This document shows, piece by piece, positions 61,263 through 64,000 of a DNA stretch of 64,000 nucleotides. Both the position numbers and the translations under genes were made by a program. Origin of the DNA: CAIXSC01 sp046349855 (lineage in GTDB: Bacteria > Planctomycetota > Planctomycetia > Pirellulales > Pirellulaceae); contig JAXMBM010000005.1 of the NCBI GenBank assembly GCA_046349855.1, forward strand, positions 62,001-126,000, read 5' to 3'. How positions within the stretch are numbered: the first letter of the stretch is position 1; every line of letters starts with the position of its first letter. Below the pieces are notes generated by a model. That model did no database searches. It worked only from the letters and a program-made list of their open reading frames with translations, and was not told the origin of the DNA.

Positions 61263-61924
61263 ATGCAACTTGAAGCCATTGATCGGCATACCACGGCGGA
61301 TTTGATCGTCGAGCGAATCGTCGGTGTGATTAAAGATCGCAAACTGGCGGCGGGAGAGCGGTTGCCGGGCGAGCATGAACTCGTACAAAAATCGGCGGTG
61401 AGTCGGCCGATTTGGCGCGAAGCGCTGCGCGGCTGCAAGCATGGGGCTGGTGGATATCCACAGCGTGGCCGCGGAACGTTCTCGGTCGGTAATGCGACGA
61501 GGTCTCGCGAATCAGACCTGCGGTCGCGAAGTCACGATATCGCCGCAGGAACCGATTTCGTATGCCGAGCGATCGCAATCGAAAATCCGCGCGCGTCAAG
61601 CGGCGGAGAATGCCACGGCTGAAGATGTCGCCGAAGTGCTGACCGCCATTCTGAAGAATCTCGACGACGATGACCTGCCTGCATCGAAGTTCTGGAACTC
61701 GATTTCCAGTTTCATCGCAAGCTGATCGACATCGCGGCAATCCGCTGATGTGAACATGATCGAAGTCATCTACGAGTTCGTGCTGACACAGATGGCGTGA
61801 CCACCTCGTCGCCGAAAGAAAACCAATTGGTCCGACGACTGCACAAGGCGATTCTGCGAGCGGTCAAAGAGCACGACCCGACGCCGCGGCGGAAGGCGAT
61901 GCAGCAGCATATGCAGCCGTGTTG
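61263..61924 (+). pseudogene. Decayed GntR/FadR-type transcription regulator
   Basis: The start is good: MQLEAIDRHTTADLIVERIV ... DRKLAAGERLPGEHELVQ ... VSRPIWREAL is the winged-helix head of a FadR-subfamily GntR regulator. The frame then breaks: MGLVDIHS is found in the next frame, QRGRGTFSV back in the first, and helices of an FCD ligand domain appear in pieces (AENATAEDVAEVLTAILKNL, MIEVIYEFVLTQMA, AILRAVKEHDPTPRRKAMQQ). At least four frame changes are needed to join them. No intact product is possible as read. Confidence 0.75.
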
Positions 61925-61949
61925 AAGCGTCTGGCCAATGAAGGAGAAA

Positions 61950-62470
61950 GTATGAAAATCCTTGGCATCACGCAAGCTCGCTCTGTGTTCACGGCCTGAT
62001 CGCGTCCCTGCTGCTGTCGGGACTGCCGCCCACGCCGGAGGAAGTCGCTCAATTCGACCGCGATTGCCGAGAATCGCGGTACCGCCGACGATCCGCTGCC
62101 GGATGCCGCCGTGGGAGCGCTCGCTCGACCGCCTGCTCAAGGAGTCCGCATTACGGCGAGCGGTGGGCGCGGCACTGGCTGATGTCGCCCATTACGCGGA
62201 CACGCATGGCTCTCGGCTGCGATCAGCCGCCCGAATGCTGGCGGTATCGCGATTACGTCATTGAGTCGCTGAACGGCGGACAGGCCGCGCGACCAGTTCA
62301 TCCGGGAGCAGATCGCGGGGATGTCATCGCGCCGAATGATCCGCAGGCGGTGATTGCCACCGGTTTCTCAGCGGGCCGTGGATTTCGTGGGCCAGGTCGA
62401 GACGAAGAGCGACATGCTGAAACGTGTCGCCGCGTGCGGGCGATCTCGACGACATGGTCACCGTCATCAC
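61950..62470 (+). pseudogene. Remnant of a DUF1549-domain protein
   Basis: Pieces of a DUF1549 domain occur in order but in changing frames: SGLPPTPEEVAQFDRDC, then LADVAHYADTHG and CDQPPECWRYRDYVIESLN, then FIREQIAG-like and VIAPNDPQAVIATGF, and a DFVGQVETKSDMLKRVAA / LDDMV-type block. This order matches family members. What follows (62480-62880, e.g. LFAEHRIIGYIAPKDKLEGR) I do not recognise. No haem motif is seen, so the centre of the original gene is missing or rearranged. Confidence 0.7.
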
Positions 62471-62879
62471 CAGCACGCTGGGCGATCGCGAACGGCCGCT
62501 GTTCGACATCACGAAGCCCGATGGCGAAAACAGCACACGCAACCTCGCACAGCAAGATCCTGAATGCCGCGCGCCTTGAAACGAAACTCGTCGTGGGCGG
62601 CGGCGCCAGCCGCCGGGCCCGCTGACAACCTTCGATCGCCACACGAGGGACTCTTCGCCGAGCATCGCATCATCGGATACATCGCCCCCAAGGACAAACT
62701 CGAAGGTCGCGAACAACGCATCTTCGCCGAACGCAACGAAGTCGCCGAAGCCTCGCGGTTTCCGCCAACAGCAATCGCGACCACGCCCCCGCGACCGCCA
62801 CACGCGCCACGCCCCACCGAACGACCGGCCATCGACTTCGCCGCCAGCACCGCTGCCTCGATGCGACGTCCCCGCGCCG

Positions 62880-63110
62880 CTTATCAACCCCACCGCACAC
62901 ACGGCGATCAACTCCGCGGACCGCCCCTACATCGCCAACAGAGGCCCGGCCGCCAAGCCCGCCAACCTCCAACAACACGCCTTCCACTGCTTCAACTGCG
63001 GATTGCCCTGAAACGCCCTCGACCTGTGGGTACAGGCCAACAAACTGGGTCACGACGCCGCCATCGACCTCTGCCGGCGCCTCAACATCCCACTCCCCAC
63101 TGCCAGGCAC
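62880..63110 (+). pseudogene. Fragment of a CHC2-like zinc-finger protein
   Basis: One frame reads ... NLQQHAFHCFNCGLP, a TGA stop, then NALDLWVQANKLGHDAAIDL and CRRLNIPLP. The CxxC followed by G-x-x-x-N-x-L-D-L-W resembles the CHC2/primase-type zinc finger of planctomycete mobile-element-linked proteins. The in-frame stop (about 63010) and lack of a start make it a fragment. Family call is by memory of the pattern. Confidence 0.5.
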
Positions 63111-63265
63111 AACCACCGGCCAGGGAAGAGGAACTCCGTAGACGCCCTGGGTCGCACTGGTAACATACCCCAGCCCAACCCAGGCGATTCGTCCCCTTAC
63201 CAACTAACGCGAGGAACCGTCACGCTGTGCATGCTCTGGCGTTTTAGTTCCCCAGGAACCTTCTG

Positions 63266-64000
63266 ATGTCCCTCCCATTGGAACCGACGAGTTCGAATTC
63301 GCCGGAAGCCATCGCCTCAAATGCCACGCACGAGCCCAATCTTGGGCTCACGGAGTCGCTTGCTGGGCCTGAGGTCACCACCGGCTTTGCCGGTAGTCCC
63401 ATACGTCCGACCTCGACTCGTTCGCTGGCCGGACGTTACGCCTTGGGCGAGGAAATCGCACGTGGTGGGATGGGTGTCGTGTGTCACGCCACCGACACCA
63501 TGCTCGATCGCGTGATTGCCGTAAAGATACTTCAGGACAAGTTCGGAACGGACACCGCCGCCGCTCGTCGCTTTCTTTCCGAGGCCCGCATTACCGCCCG
63601 ATTGCAGCACCCTGCCATCCCGCCGGTCCACGACCTCGGCACCCTGAGCGACGGCCGTCCATTTCTGGTCATGAAGCTCATCCAAGGGGACACCCTCGAC
63701 AGACTCCTGAAGAATCGGCCGTCCCCGGCGCATGATTGGGGCCGCTTCATAACGGTGTTTGCCCAGATCTGCCAAGCCGTTGCCTATGCCCACGCCCGCA
63801 AGGTGATCCACCGCGATCTCAAGCCCGCGAACGTGATGGTCGGTGCCTTCGGCGAGGTCCAGGTCATGGACTGGGGACTGGCCAAGGTGCTTGACGGGAC
63901 AGCAGATTCGGCAATGGCCAAGGACGCAGAGGGTTGGACGGCCGCGCCGGATGCGGACAGCTTGACGCGGGCCGGGAGTGTCATGGGCACTCTGGCTTAT
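63266..64000 (+). CDS. Ser/Thr protein kinase (3' end outside window)
   Basis: 245 codons visible, open to the window edge. After a ~55-residue Ser/Thr/Pro-rich start comes a Pkn-type kinase domain: G-loop LGEEIARGGMGVV, AVKIL lysine, LMEARxxARLQHP-like block (FLSEARITARLQHPAIPPVH), catalytic KVIHRDLKPANVMV and VMDWGLAKVL, where DWG replaces DFG, as is common in planctomycete kinases. The activation segment has an insert (DGTADSAMAKDAEGWTAAPD) and the sequence ends at GTLAY, just before the expected APE-type motif. Downstream domains are not visible. No partner gene can be named. Confidence 0.92.
   Translation, partial: MSLPLEPTSSNSPEAIASNATHEPNLGLTESLAGPEVTTGFAGSPIRPTSTRSLAGRYALGEEIARGGMGVVCHATDTMLDRVIAVKILQDKFGTDTAAARRFLSEARITARLQHPAIPPVHDLGTLSDGRPFLVMKLIQGDTLDRLLKNRPSPAHDWGRFITVFAQICQAVAYAHARKVIHRDLKPANVMVGAFGEVQVMDWGLAKVLDGTADSAMAKDAEGWTAAPDADSLTRAGSVMGTLAY

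Overview
The window reads as chromosomal DNA of a GC-rich member of the Planctomycetota. The taxonomic call rests on families typical of that phylum: a DUF1559 prepilin-like protein, a DUF1549/DUF1553 cytochrome-type protein, a DUF1552 + DUF1587/1592/1588/1585 pair, CRTAC1/ASPIC-UnbV and DUF11-type secreted proteins, WD40-fused Ser/Thr kinases, and a bacterial MfnB homologue. I could not narrow it further from sequence alone.

Layout. 1-2.9 kb: the end of an ExbB gene, exbD, and a squalene-cyclase-fold membrane protein whose linker is broken by frameshifts. 2.9-11.2 kb: secreted and TPR proteins, a protein with two STN-like domains, a PHA-system protein, MfnB with a membrane partner, RNase D, and a large DUF11-repeat protein. 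11.4-17.1 kb: a minus-strand run DUF309 - folE - membrane protein - zinc-ribbon membrane protein - YdiJ-like FAD/Fe-S dehydrogenase - moaD. 17.2-22.1 kb: a small basic protein, a HEAT-repeat protein, an EamA transporter, a DUF2062 protein and a trypsin-like protease. 22.3-34.5 kb: the phylum-typical secreted set (redoxin-like + DUF1549/1553; DUF1552 + DUF1592; TPR; lipoprotein; DUF1559 with a strong terminator; FG-GAP/ASPIC protein). 34.7-45.6 kb: two tandem giant kinase-WD40 receptors; the second is split by a damaged near-duplicate segment. 45.8-57.6 kb: two overlapping genes for very large envelope proteins built from three paralogous modules. 58-64 kb: an unusual Nramp-family transporter, tRNA-Ala(GGC), a long gene-poor and decayed stretch (remnants of a GntR/FadR regulator, a DUF1549 protein and a CHC2-like zinc finger), and the start of another Ser/Thr kinase.

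Two themes deserve attention. First, the 45.8-57.6 kb locus: three copies of one unrecognised extracytoplasmic module, two of them fused around what looks like an internal membrane anchor plus signal peptide. Second, three stretches (about 1.24-1.85, 41.57-42.24 and 61.26-63.11 kb) carry dense small indels while the surrounding genes, including ORFs above 5 kb, are clean. This is either true decay or locally unpolished sequence; the 41.8/42.25 kb near-duplicate, where one copy is the other minus many small deletions, makes the artefact explanation serious.
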